From the NCBI GenBank assembly GCA_025362415.1, contig JANYGM010000331.1, forward strand, positions 1-6,478: a stretch of DNA of 6,478 bases. The letters run 5' to 3'. The position numbers were made by a program, and so were the translations under genes. Positions 1 to 5,962 of the stretch are shown piece by piece (the stretch's first letter is position 1; each line of letters begins with the position of its first letter). The notes beneath the pieces were generated by a model that ran no database searches, had not been told where the DNA came from, and was given only the letters and a program-made list of their open reading frames with translations. The DNA is from a bacterium (GTDB taxonomy: Bacteria > Bacteroidota > Bacteroidia > Cytophagales > Thermonemataceae).

Positions 1-1
1 G

Positions 2-88
2 AGGCGTTTAGGAAAAGGCATACCAACTAAGGCAAAAACTGCTCAAATCATTGATTTTTTGTTGCGACTTCACAAATTATATCCATAA
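2..88 (+). CDS. C-terminal end of an unidentified protein (partial, starts outside the window)
   Basis: An open frame enters from the left edge and ends at a TAA at 86-88, giving about 28 residues that finish in IIDFLLRLHKLYP. The tail is basic and helix-like (GKGIPTKAKTAQ followed by an amphipathic stretch), which fits the end of a real globular protein rather than random frame. It runs convergently toward the WYL gene and the two stops are 46 bp apart. The fragment is too short to assign a family. The chance that an open frame of this length is accidental is not negligible in AT-rich DNA, so the call is moderate only. Confidence 0.5.
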   Translation, partial: RRLGKGIPTKAKTAQIIDFLLRLHKLYP

Positions 89-126
89 TTCAATTACGGA
101 TTACGAATTATCAATTACGGTTTTTT
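85..126. repeat. Short AATTACG-type repeats with a weak hairpin between convergent genes
   Basis: CAATTACGG occurs at 91-99 and again at 112-120, with TTACGAATTA between them. ATAATTC (85-91) can pair with GAATTAT (105-111) across a 13-nt loop, and a run of six T follows at 121-126. The stretch lies between the plus-strand gene end at 88 and the minus-strand gene end at 135, so it may act as a weak terminator for the plus-strand gene. The stem is AT-only apart from one pair, so this is tentative. Confidence 0.3.
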
Positions 127-134
127 GCACAATG

Positions 135-1037
135 TTATTTATACTGTTTGAGGGCATCTTTATAGGCAGTTTTTATTTCTTCTATCAAAAATTGCGGCTC
201 TAAAACTTTCACATTACTACCAAATGACAAAAGTTCTTGCACAAAATCAAAGGTAATACCCAAAAATAATTTCACTTGATTATTATCTAAAACCTCTTGT
301 GAGTGATGCAAAGGCAAATTTCTCACGTATTCCAACTGTTTTTCTTGAAATAACAAAACAATTTCTTGTGGTTTTTCCTCCGCACCATTATAGATACCAA
401 AATAATCACTAAAACGCTTTTGAACATCATAATCTTTAGGATATTCAAATTTTTCTTCAGTAATTTTAGGGTCTGTTAGGCGGTCAAGTGCGAAAGTTTT
501 TATTTTATCATCTTTGAAATCTTTGGCTAAAAGATACCAACGGTTTTTAAATTCTTTCAAGGCGTAAGGTGCGACTGTGCGTTGCGTAATTTCGCCACTC
601 ACGTTGCCCCAAAGGCTTTTATAAGAAAATTTGATTTGAAATTTGCGTTTGATTGCTTTAATAATATTGTGCAAATTTTCTGTACCTTTTGCTTTGCGGT
701 CTTCCAAATGAATAAATTTCTTTATATCTTTTCCTGTGATTGTCAAAGAATTAAACACATAAAAAGCGTCTAACATTCTTTGAAAATCCTTACTTTCCAT
801 TTTTTTGCCTGTTATTGAATACCCTTTATTTGCTTTTGAGTATTCAATATCAATTCCAAAAGCACTTCTTATTTCCTTTAAATCTCGTTGAAGCGTTCTT
901 TTTGAAAAATCTATTTGCAAATCTTCATTTCCTTTTTTTTCAATATACTTCTTTAACTCTTCGTAAGTAGCGTAAGTAACTGTGTCTAGTTTCTCTACAA
1001 TATGCAAGTAGCGGAATATATAGCCTATTTTTGACAT
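135..1037 (-). CDS. WYL-domain transcriptional regulator (HTH + WYL + C-terminal WCX region)
   Basis: A 300-residue protein with the three-part layout of WYL regulators. The N-terminal 75 residues look like a winged helix-turn-helix, with a recognition-helix segment SKRTLQRDLKEIRSAFGIDI at 45-64 followed by a wing ending KGYSI. Residues about 122-190 form the WYL domain: the namesake residues sit in RWYLLA at 166-171, and FALDRL at 182-187 is the usual following strand. Residues about 223-298 match the C-terminal WCX extension (strand QEIVLLF, then a late helix). The length is typical. WYL domains bind ligands, in some members nucleic acid or nucleotides, and many members are repressors of phage-defence loci such as BrxR and CapW. 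Here the ligand and target are unknown. The gene is divergent from the small gene at 1115 with 77 bp between starts, so autoregulation and control of that gene are the obvious possibilities. The ATG at 1035-1037 is preceded by an A-rich leader without a Shine-Dalgarno. Confidence 0.9.
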   Translation of the reverse strand: MSKIGYIFRYLHIVEKLDTVTYATYEELKKYIEKKGNEDLQIDFSKRTLQRDLKEIRSAFGIDIEYSKANKGYSITGKKMESKDFQRMLDAFYVFNSLTITGKDIKKFIHLEDRKAKGTENLHNIIKAIKRKFQIKFSYKSLWGNVSGEITQRTVAPYALKEFKNRWYLLAKDFKDDKIKTFALDRLTDPKITEEKFEYPKDYDVQKRFSDYFGIYNGAEEKPQEIVLLFQEKQLEYVRNLPLHHSQEVLDNNQVKLFLGITFDFVQELLSFGSNVKVLEPQFLIEEIKTAYKDALKQYK

Positions 1038-1045
1038 TTGATTTG

Positions 1046-1112
1046 ATTGGTGAGTTGGGCTTTTATTTGGATAGTAAAAATACTTTTATTAGGTTTGTGA
1101 TAAAACACCAAT
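1046..1112. promoter_or_regulatory. Divergent control region between WYL regulator and small gene, with CACCAAT inverted repeat
   Basis: The 77-bp gap between two divergent starts has ATTGGTG at 1046-1052 and its exact reverse complement CACCAAT at 1106-1112. Read from either gene, CACCAAT lies just before the ATG (2 nt before the plus-strand gene, 8 nt before the WYL gene). Two face-to-face sequences resemble the Bacteroidota -7 box with one mismatch each: TACTTTTA at 1081-1088 on the plus strand and TATTTTTA at 1075-1082 on the minus strand. A TTG at 1055-1057 sits 23 nt upstream of the plus-strand box; no well-placed -33 partner is visible for the minus strand. The inverted repeat could be half-sites for the WYL protein, but 7-bp arms that far apart may also be chance. 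Confidence 0.35.
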
Positions 1113-1114
1113 AA

Positions 1115-1468
1115 ATGGAAACAAGAATAGCTACCCATATTGAAACAAAATTATTTTATTCAATCATCAAATATTTGAGTAAAAGAAATTGGTATTTCAG
1201 TAAACCTAAATGGAAAATTACTATTGAATATTCACCTAAAATTTTTGACAAAGGTATGGATTTTGACTTTTACCAATTAGAGAATAATGAAGAGAATATT
1301 CTTTTTGTTTGGACAAATTGGTTTGGAGGAGAACTAAAAGCAACAACGAAAAACATTGAAATTATTGAAAAGAAATTTGGAGTTAGTTTTGAATTTGGTG
1401 CGCCTGAATTTTTACACAACACTAACATAATAGAGGATATGAAAGAATTACTTGACTTTAAAAAATAA
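1115..1468 (+). CDS. Unrecognised 117-residue cytosolic protein
   Basis: The only plus-strand gene that is complete here. The protein starts METRIATHIETKLFYSIIKY, with an N-terminal helix, then alternating strands rich in aromatic residues: a KWKITIEYSP strand near 32-41 and an ILFVWTNWFGGELKA segment near 61-75. An amphipathic helix and an acidic end (EDMKELLDF) follow. There is no signal peptide, membrane segment or nucleotide-binding motif. The size, single-domain look and Trp/Tyr/Phe content resemble small alpha/beta proteins such as immunity or adaptor proteins, but I do not recognise the family and assign no function. The ATG at 1115 has an A-rich leader. The gene is divergent from the WYL regulator and ends 21 bp before a strong hairpin. 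Codon use looks like that of its neighbours, which supports a real gene. Confidence 0.75.
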   Translation: METRIATHIETKLFYSIIKYLSKRNWYFSKPKWKITIEYSPKIFDKGMDFDFYQLENNEENILFVWTNWFGGELKATTKNIEIIEKKFGVSFEFGAPEFLHNTNIIEDMKELLDFKK

Positions 1469-1480
1469 CGGCACACAAGA

Positions 1481-1522
1481 TTTTTATTGCAGTCAGGTTT
1501 TTCTACCTGACTGCAAGAAGAA
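1481..1522. terminator. Strong hairpin between convergent genes, probable bidirectional terminator or 3'-end stabiliser
   Basis: GCAGTCAGGT (1489-1498) and ACCTGACTGC (1505-1514) form a perfect 10-bp stem with a 6-nt loop. The T-rich left flank can pair with the A-rich right flank for about eight more pairs with one mismatch. It lies 20 bp after the plus-strand gene ends and 10 bp beyond the end of the minus-strand DUF262 gene, exactly where a shared terminator would sit. Neither strand has a clear U-tract directly after the stem, so it is not a textbook intrinsic terminator. Confidence 0.65.
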
Positions 1523-1524
1523 AT

Positions 1525-3321
1525 TTAGCCAAATAAATATTTTAGAATTTTCTTTATCTCAGACTCTTTTCGTTCCCTACAATCTTCAACTGTCCATTTT
1601 GAATAATCTGTAACTTGTTTCTTACAAATTATATATTGACTTTCTGGATACCGTGTTATCTTGTGAGCATATTCTCTGTTACTGATAGACTTATTTATTG
1701 AGGATTCTAAAACCATCAAATTTCCAATTGAGTTTATATCACTGCCCCATTGTTCCCAAATACTATTTCTTTTCTTTTCATCAATGTCGTGATAAGATTG
1801 GATATGTTCAATATCAATAGGAGAACCAAAGAGCTGATTACTTATTTTGTTTGTGCTATCCTTATCAATAGCCTCATACGTTTCTTCAAGCATTGCAGAC
1901 AAACGACAAATGATATTTTTGACTTTGGAATTATCAACAATATCACCACCAAGAGCATTTTCAAAATCTCCCCAACCTTTATGATTTTCAAGTTTACCAA
2001 TTTTCTCATTGAGCGTTCTCATTACCTCTTCAAAGGATTTATTGATAATATCCTTAATAAGTGAATAGGTAAAGGTATGAATTTCATTTATAGCTTTTGC
2101 AAACCTAATACTGTAAATTACGTACAGTTTGCTTAATTGTTTTGTGAATAAGCGCATATTATCCCAATAATCTTTTTCACCTTTGAACTTGTAGAGAAAA
2201 ACAAAAATTAAAGCCCAATAGCGTCCATACCTTGACAACCAAATGAAGTGTATTGCACAAGCATCTTCAGCTGTCAAATACTCAGAGTTTTCCCACTCGT
2301 AACGAACTTCAATAATTCTTTCAATCTCCTTAATTGAGAGTTCAACAATATTTTCTACATTATTTTTGAAATGCTCCCATTTATTTATATTGAAAATAGT
2401 GTCAAATAATCTTTCAAAAAACGTATCTGTTGAATAGCTATAAAGTGTCGTTGGCAGCCCATATTTTGCAATTAAAATATATTGATAGGTACTAAGAATA
2501 CCATTTATGTCTGTTGCAGTACGTCCAAGTTTTGCATTATTTTCATCAATCATTTGATAAAGAAGGCTTATATCATCAAATACAGTTTCCTCCTTCCCTT
2601 TTTTATCTCTCAAATATTCATACATCCTGATTTTGAAAATGTCGCCACCATTTAGGTCAAGTCCTGTTGTATTTATTGCATTGAATATTTGTAGTGTTTT
2701 TGAAAGTCCTGCTTTGGTTTCAATGACTACAAAATAAATATTACTTAAAAGATATTTTACAAATCTTTCAATATCAAAACTTGCTGAATTACCATTTTCG
2801 TCTTTTATTTGTTCTTGAATCACCTCGTTGACAAGAAAAGAATTCTTTGAATAAGCATTAAGTGCTTCATCATTAGAGGTTAAATCACCTTGAATAAATG
2901 CTGTTAAATATTCTTGCTGTGTTCCATTGCTTACTCTTGTACTCAACCAGTTTAAGCCAATTTTTTCAAGTTCAACGCAATTTGGAAATTCTCGCTTCAA
3001 TATTTTTAAAAGAACTAAAAATGTTGTCAGTCGTTGTTGACCATCAATTATATCTTGCTCGTTGTTTGCATTCTTTATTGAGAGTTGCATAGTCCCAATA
3101 AACATTGGTTCTTCCACAATTTGACCCTCATTTCCCCAATAAGAAGAAAATATATCAGATAAAAACTTTTTTACCTGCTCATAACTCCACGAATATGGTC
3201 GCTGATAAATTGGAATGATGTATTTGACATCATCACTTAAAATACCTTCACCATTTAATTGTGAATTGTATTTTAATGTACAGGTCTTGGCACTAATTGA
3301 AAATGATTTGTTTGTTTCCAT
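1525..3321 (-). CDS. DUF262 and DUF1524 protein (GmrSD-like, probable ParB-type NTPase plus HNH-type nuclease)
   Basis: A 598-residue protein carrying both halves of the GmrSD family in one chain. The N-terminal DUF262 (ParB/sulfiredoxin-like) half has IPIYQRPYSW at 36-45, FIGTMQL at 74-80, DIIDGQQRLTTF at 90-101 and FNAINTTGLDLNGGDIFK at 213-230; the DGQQR signature is intact. A long helical middle follows. The C-terminal half carries a DUF1524 His-Me-finger (HNH-like) nuclease motif: DIEHIQ at 503-508, then SIGNLMVLESSINKSISNRE at 531-550, with the catalytic-type histidine and following asparagines present. GmrSD is a type IV restriction enzyme that uses NTP to cleave modified DNA, and relatives such as BrxU act against phage. 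Whether this one cuts modified DNA is inference. It has its own promoter upstream and follows the AAA gene on the same strand. The ATG at 3321 opens the conserved region sensibly. Confidence 0.92.
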   Translation of the reverse strand: METNKSFSISAKTCTLKYNSQLNGEGILSDDVKYIIPIYQRPYSWSYEQVKKFLSDIFSSYWGNEGQIVEEPMFIGTMQLSIKNANNEQDIIDGQQRLTTFLVLLKILKREFPNCVELEKIGLNWLSTRVSNGTQQEYLTAFIQGDLTSNDEALNAYSKNSFLVNEVIQEQIKDENGNSASFDIERFVKYLLSNIYFVVIETKAGLSKTLQIFNAINTTGLDLNGGDIFKIRMYEYLRDKKGKEETVFDDISLLYQMIDENNAKLGRTATDINGILSTYQYILIAKYGLPTTLYSYSTDTFFERLFDTIFNINKWEHFKNNVENIVELSIKEIERIIEVRYEWENSEYLTAEDACAIHFIWLSRYGRYWALIFVFLYKFKGEKDYWDNMRLFTKQLSKLYVIYSIRFAKAINEIHTFTYSLIKDIINKSFEEVMRTLNEKIGKLENHKGWGDFENALGGDIVDNSKVKNIICRLSAMLEETYEAIDKDSTNKISNQLFGSPIDIEHIQSYHDIDEKKRNSIWEQWGSDINSIGNLMVLESSINKSISNREYAHKITRYPESQYIICKKQVTDYSKWTVEDCRERKESEIKKILKYLFG

Positions 3322-3375
3322 TTTTCTTTATTTTTAGTTTTTTTAGTTAAATCAAAGCACGCAACTGCTTACTCA

Positions 3376-3405
3376 CAAATATAAACATATTTTTCTCATT
3401 TCCAA
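3376..3405 (-). promoter_or_regulatory. Bacteroidota-type promoter of the DUF262 gene
   Basis: On the minus strand the -7 box TATATTTG (plus-strand 3376-3383) fits TAnnTTTG exactly, and a -33 TTG (plus-strand 3403-3405) stands 19 nt upstream, the expected spacing. The box lies 54 nt before the ATG at 3321. The -33 element begins only about 14 bp after the stop of the upstream AAA gene, and no terminator hairpin is visible there. Read-through from the AAA gene is therefore possible in addition to this promoter. Confidence 0.6.
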
Positions 3406-3419
3406 TAATGAACAAAAAA

Positions 3420-4529
3420 TCACACAGCAAATCCAATTAAATTGTGTTTTTTCATTTGTTGAAAATCTTTGTCGTCTTGATTATAGATGTCTGTAAGCGT
3501 TATAGGCTTGGTAATAATGGTTTTTAAGCCTAATTTTTGAGAAAGTGCTTGTGCTTTTTCAATTTCTAATTCTTTAAATTCGTAGTTAGCAATTAGTCTT
3601 CCTTTTCTCATCAAGGCACTATCAACTTTTGAAATATCTGTATTGAAAGAACAAATAATTTGTATATTTAGCGCATCTGAAAGCAAACCATCAGAAATAT
3701 TTAGCAAGGCAGAAACAGCAGAACTCCCATTCCGTTCCCTATCCATAACAATATGTTCTGCATCTTCAATCACAAAAATAGAGTTTGGATTCTTTATTAA
3801 AATACCCATCAAATCAGGGTTTGTAATTGCCTGTGCCATATTGGGCGGTAAGAAGATTACATTTTTTCTCAATGAAGTAATTAAATAGCGAATGTAAGAT
3901 GTTTTTCCTGTACCAGGTTTGCCGTGTAACAGAATTAGACCTTTATCATTTTGTTTTGAAAGTCGTTTGTAGATAATTTGATGAATTTCTCTGAAATCAT
4001 CATTATAATTATCTTCAATTTTAAGTTTTGGCTTTGTAACATTGATTTTTTTACAAGCAATACCACTTGATTCATTTAAAAGCACACTAATAGTCTGTTT
4101 TTTCTTTTTCTTTATTTTAAATTTTCTTATTTCCGCCACCGTTGTTTCCACTTTTGAGATTTCCGTTTTAGAGAACAGAAATCTTACAATTTTACAATTG
4201 GTGTCAAAATCAACCAGCAAATCATCAAACAAAATGTAAAAAGCATCATCAAGTTCTGCCTGTTTGCTTTCATTATAACATCTTTTGATGAAATAGTGCT
4301 TTTTAATTTCTGAGCCGTATTTTTCTAAAAACCAGTTGTTGGCTTTCTTACAATCAATATTATCCTCACTAATTACGTTGGGAATAGTATTAAAATGAGC
4401 AACAAATAAATGGCATTCATTGAGGCAATTATTTCCTCTATCTACAAATATATTTTGCAGATTCATTTGGGGATATTCTCCTTCAATTTCCAGTTTGCGG
4501 ATTGGTAATAATACTTTGTTGGTTGTCAT
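3420..4529 (-). CDS. BCS1-like AAA ATPase
   Basis: A 369-residue protein with an unrecognised N-terminal region (about 1-170) and a AAA module (about 175-325). The module has Walker A GKPGTGKT at 203-210, a Walker B strand SIFVIEDAEH at 250-259, a sensor-1 asparagine in CSFNTD at 293-298, and the RKGR arginine pair at 308-311 where the Arg finger of AAA proteins falls. The Walker B acidic pair is in the order Glu-Asp rather than Asp-Glu, as in BCS1 relatives. A lysine-rich segment (KIKKKKKQ, 138-145) separates the two parts. No membrane helix is seen, unlike mitochondrial BCS1. AAA proteins of this type remodel or translocate protein substrates in hexameric rings; the substrate here is unknown. 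The gene lies upstream of the DUF262 gene on the same strand, so the ATPase could act on or with it, but that is inference. The ATG at 4527-4529 has a C/A-rich leader. Confidence 0.85.
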   Translation of the reverse strand: MTTNKVLLPIRKLEIEGEYPQMNLQNIFVDRGNNCLNECHLFVAHFNTIPNVISEDNIDCKKANNWFLEKYGSEIKKHYFIKRCYNESKQAELDDAFYILFDDLLVDFDTNCKIVRFLFSKTEISKVETTVAEIRKFKIKKKKKQTISVLLNESSGIACKKINVTKPKLKIEDNYNDDFREIHQIIYKRLSKQNDKGLILLHGKPGTGKTSYIRYLITSLRKNVIFLPPNMAQAITNPDLMGILIKNPNSIFVIEDAEHIVMDRERNGSSAVSALLNISDGLLSDALNIQIICSFNTDISKVDSALMRKGRLIANYEFKELEIEKAQALSQKLGLKTIITKPITLTDIYNQDDKDFQQMKKHNLIGFAV

Positions 4530-4563
4530 TTGGATTTGGTTGTTTTAGATTGTATTACTGCCA

Positions 4564-4600
4564 CAAATATAATCCACAGAACGCCAAAACCTGTCGCTAT
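4564..4600 (-). promoter_or_regulatory. Promoter of the AAA gene with conserved TTTTG-N13-TATATTTG architecture
   Basis: The minus strand has TATATTTG (plus-strand 4564-4571), a perfect -7 box, 34 nt before the AAA start. TTTTG lies 13 nt upstream of it (4585-4589). Just beyond that is AGCGACA, matching the arm of the perfect palindrome in front of the LRR gene, although the second arm here is degenerate. No TTG is seen at the usual 19-nt spacing, so the -33 contact is unclear. Confidence 0.5.
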
Positions 4601-4611
4601 AAAATTTATTT

Positions 4612-5514
4612 TCAAATAAGTCCACGCCCAACATCAACAATATGCCTTAATTCATCAGGAATGATAATATTTTTAGGATTTCTCTCAATTAATATATTTT
4701 CTAGTGTTTTTATTTGTGCTAATTCTTTTGGTAAACTTTTGAGTTGGTTGTTTCTCAAATCTAAATATCTCAAACATTGTAAATTTCCTATTTCTATGGG
4801 TAATTCTTTTAGCTGACTGTCATTTAATCCAAGTTGTGTTAATCCTTGCAAATTCCATATTTCTTTTGGTAAACTTTTGAATTGGTTGTTACCCAAAAAA
4901 AGGGTCGTTAGTTTTTGTAAATCTCCTATTTCTTTTGGTAAACTTTTGAGTTGGTTGTTATCCAAAACAAGGGTCGTTAGTTTTTGTAAATCTCCTATTT
5001 CTTTTGGTAAACTTTTGAGTTGGTTATATCCCAAATTTAAACAACGCAACTGTTTCAAATCTCCAATTGTCTTTGGTAAACGCTGTAATCTACTACCACC
5101 ACCAATAATCAAATTTTGTAATCCTTGTAATTTTCTTATTTTTGATGGCAAGACTTTGATGGCATTATTGCAAAAGCCCAATGTTTTTAGGTTTGGAAGT
5201 TGCAGTATTTCTATTGGAAAAATACTAAATGAATCACTATAAATACCTAGCCAAGTTAAATTTTCAAGCAGAAAAATATCAGCAGGAATTGACGTGAGTA
5301 TATTTCTTTCAATTTTTATTCTTTTAATTTTATGGATTGGTATTTCATAATTCCATTCTAAATTCATTTCCAGGAATATAGCAAGTTCTACCCCACACCC
5401 AAAATGCGCCTTAAATTCTTCCTTATAATTTTGCGCCAAAATAATTCCCAAATCTCTATTTTCTTTGATAGGACTTTTCAGAAGTGATATAAGGTTTTCA
5501 AGTTCTTTTGTCAT
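4612..5514 (-). CDS. Leucine-rich-repeat protein, about ten 23-residue repeats
   Basis: A 300-residue protein. Residues 1-62 are a helical leader (LENLISLLKSPIKENRDLGI) of a kind seen in front of LRRs in Cytophagales-type proteins. From residue 63 there are about ten LRRs of 23 residues (one of 24), of the form NQLKSLPKEIGDLQKLTTL, ending in a short cap IIIPDELRHIVDVGRGLI. There is no signal peptide or membrane helix, so it is probably cytosolic and protein-binding; the ligand is unknown. The frame is open further upstream to 5625 from a GTG. I chose the ATG at 5512-5514 because it lies 34 nt after a perfect -7 box and the extra 37 residues would read through the promoter and its palindrome. 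Two neighbouring repeats are almost identical at DNA level. The last 31 codons are duplicated at 5963-6058. Confidence 0.88.
   Translation of the reverse strand: MTKELENLISLLKSPIKENRDLGIILAQNYKEEFKAHFGCGVELAIFLEMNLEWNYEIPIHKIKRIKIERNILTSIPADIFLLENLTWLGIYSDSFSIFPIEILQLPNLKTLGFCNNAIKVLPSKIRKLQGLQNLIIGGGSRLQRLPKTIGDLKQLRCLNLGYNQLKSLPKEIGDLQKLTTLVLDNNQLKSLPKEIGDLQKLTTLFLGNNQFKSLPKEIWNLQGLTQLGLNDSQLKELPIEIGNLQCLRYLDLRNNQLKSLPKELAQIKTLENILIERNPKNIIIPDELRHIVDVGRGLI
4861..4998 (-). repeat. Two tandem 69-bp near-identical LRR units
   Basis: The 69-bp units at 4861-4929 and 4930-4998 differ at only three positions (66/69 identical). The units on either side follow the same 69-bp grid (for example 4723 and 4999) but match only over their first 27-30 bases. 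One LRR was therefore copied recently in frame. The encoded repeats are DNNQLKSLPKEIGDLQKLTT and a sister copy with a few changes. Confidence 0.9.
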
Positions 5515-5548
5515 ATTTTTACTTTGTTTAGATTTCTTACTGATGCCA

Positions 5549-5574
5549 CAAATATAAAAAGCAAAGCGACAAAA
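5549..5574 (-). promoter_or_regulatory. Promoter of the LRR gene, TTTTG-N13-TATATTTG
   Basis: TATATTTG on the minus strand (plus-strand 5549-5556) sits 34 nt before the ATG of the LRR gene, followed by TGGCA exactly as at the AAA promoter. TTTTG lies 13 nt upstream (5570-5574). Over 40 aligned bases from AGCGACA to TGGCA this promoter and the AAA promoter align without gaps with about 31 matches. The perfect inverted repeat at 5554-5594 overlaps the upstream part of the -7 box. Confidence 0.55.
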
Positions 5575-5594
5575 TATGTCGCTTTGCTTTTTAT
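5554..5594. terminator. Perfect 18-bp inverted repeat with 5-nt loop; terminator and/or operator
   Basis: The arms at 5554-5571 and 5577-5594 are perfectly complementary over 18 bp, with core GCAAAGCGACA / TGTCGCTTTGC and an AAATA loop. On the minus strand the stem ends in a run of five T, so it could terminate the transcript of the membrane-protein gene that ends at 5665. A T-rich flank is also present on the plus strand. It also covers the upstream promoter region of the LRR gene, where a symmetric site could be a protein-binding operator. Terminator is the simpler reading; the similarity to the partly palindromic sites at two other promoters favours the operator reading. Confidence 0.6.
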
Positions 5595-5618
5595 TTTGAA
5601 AATATTTTTGTGCTAATA

Positions 5619-5651
5619 ACTTCACGAAAAGCCTACGACTATTCGTGAAGT
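5619..5651 (-). terminator. Hairpin just downstream of the small membrane-protein gene
   Basis: ACTTCACGAA (5619-5628) and TTCGTGAAGT (5642-5651) form a perfect 10-bp stem with a 13-nt loop. On the minus strand the hairpin begins 13 nt after the TAG of the membrane-protein gene. It lacks a T-run after the stem (TTATTAGC follows), so it may be a 3'-end stabiliser, an attenuator-like structure or a small dispersed repeat rather than a strong terminator. Confidence 0.45.
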
Positions 5652-5664
5652 ATCATCAAATTGG

Positions 5665-5883
5665 CTAAATAATGCCTCCACCCATAGTCAGTCTTATTGT
5701 TCCTACAATAATGGCAACGGCACAAATAGCCATTCCTCCATTTGACTTTCCTATTATAGAGAGTATCAGCCCTAAAATTGCCAATGGAATACCCAGCCAG
5801 TTAAGCCACCCCAACAACGGAACTAATCCAATAATCATAAAAATTAAAGATAAAATTCCAAAAATACGCCCAATAGTTTTCAT
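5665..5883 (-). CDS. Small membrane protein, 72 residues, unknown function
   Basis: Almost the whole protein is hydrophobic. Segments about 8-24 (GILSLIFMIIGLVPLL), 28-45 (NWLGIPLAILGLILSIIG) and 50-66 (GMAICAVAIIVGTIRL) could each cross the membrane, so two or three helices are likely. KSNGG makes a short polar turn, and the end is a glycine-rich MGGGII. The start is MKTIGRIFG, with two positive charges before the first helix. Short proteins of this look are common in Bacteroidota and have no established role, so I assign none. The ATG at 5881-5883 lies 32 nt after a perfect -7 box, which supports both the start and expression. Two hairpins follow the stop. An open frame on the opposite strand over the same bases is a shadow. 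Confidence 0.75.
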   Translation of the reverse strand: MKTIGRIFGILSLIFMIIGLVPLLGWLNWLGIPLAILGLILSIIGKSNGGMAICAVAIIVGTIRLTMGGGII

Positions 5884-5915
5884 AAATATTTTGTTTAAAA
5901 TTGTGATTAATACCT

Positions 5916-5952
5916 CAAATATAAGATATTAAATGACAAAATTGTTGCTTTA
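5916..5952 (-). promoter_or_regulatory. Promoter of the small membrane-protein gene, third copy of the TTTTG-N13-TATATTTG layout
   Basis: TATATTTG on the minus strand (plus-strand 5916-5923) lies 32 nt before the ATG, and TTTTG (5937-5941) lies exactly 13 nt upstream, as at the AAA and LRR promoters. Further upstream AGCAACA matches AGCGACA of the other two with one change. This promoter follows the remnant LRR gene just as the AAA promoter follows the complete LRR gene, so it was probably copied together with it. Confidence 0.5.
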
Positions 5953-5962
5953 AAATTTATTT

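Noticed and set aside
582..773. Plus-strand open frame of 63 codons inside the WYL gene
   Set aside because: It lies antisense within a well-supported WYL regulator, has a cysteine/phenylalanine-rich random look and no promoter.
1270..1476. Minus-strand open frame antisense to the 117-residue gene
   Set aside because: It overlaps the plus-strand gene almost completely and its translation is low-complexity Ser/Phe. The plus-strand frame has the better start context and protein-like composition.
1750..2064. Plus-strand open frame of 104 codons within the DUF262 gene
   Set aside because: Shadow of the conserved DUF1524 region on the other strand; no motif of its own.
4877..5242. Plus-strand open frame of 121 codons with repeated KSPISFGKLLSWL
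   Set aside because: The repeats are only the complement of the 69-bp LRR units; the minus-strand LRR reading explains them fully.
5515..5625. N-terminal extension of the LRR protein from a GTG at 5625
   Set aside because: The added 37 residues (KKQSDIFCRFAFYICGISKK and similar) translate the perfect palindrome and the -7 box, and the ATG at 5514 has ideal promoter spacing.
5672..5932. Plus-strand open frame of 86 codons over the small membrane-protein gene
   Set aside because: Proline/isoleucine-rich complement of the hydrophobic minus-strand protein. The minus-strand gene has a promoter and a sensible signal-like start.
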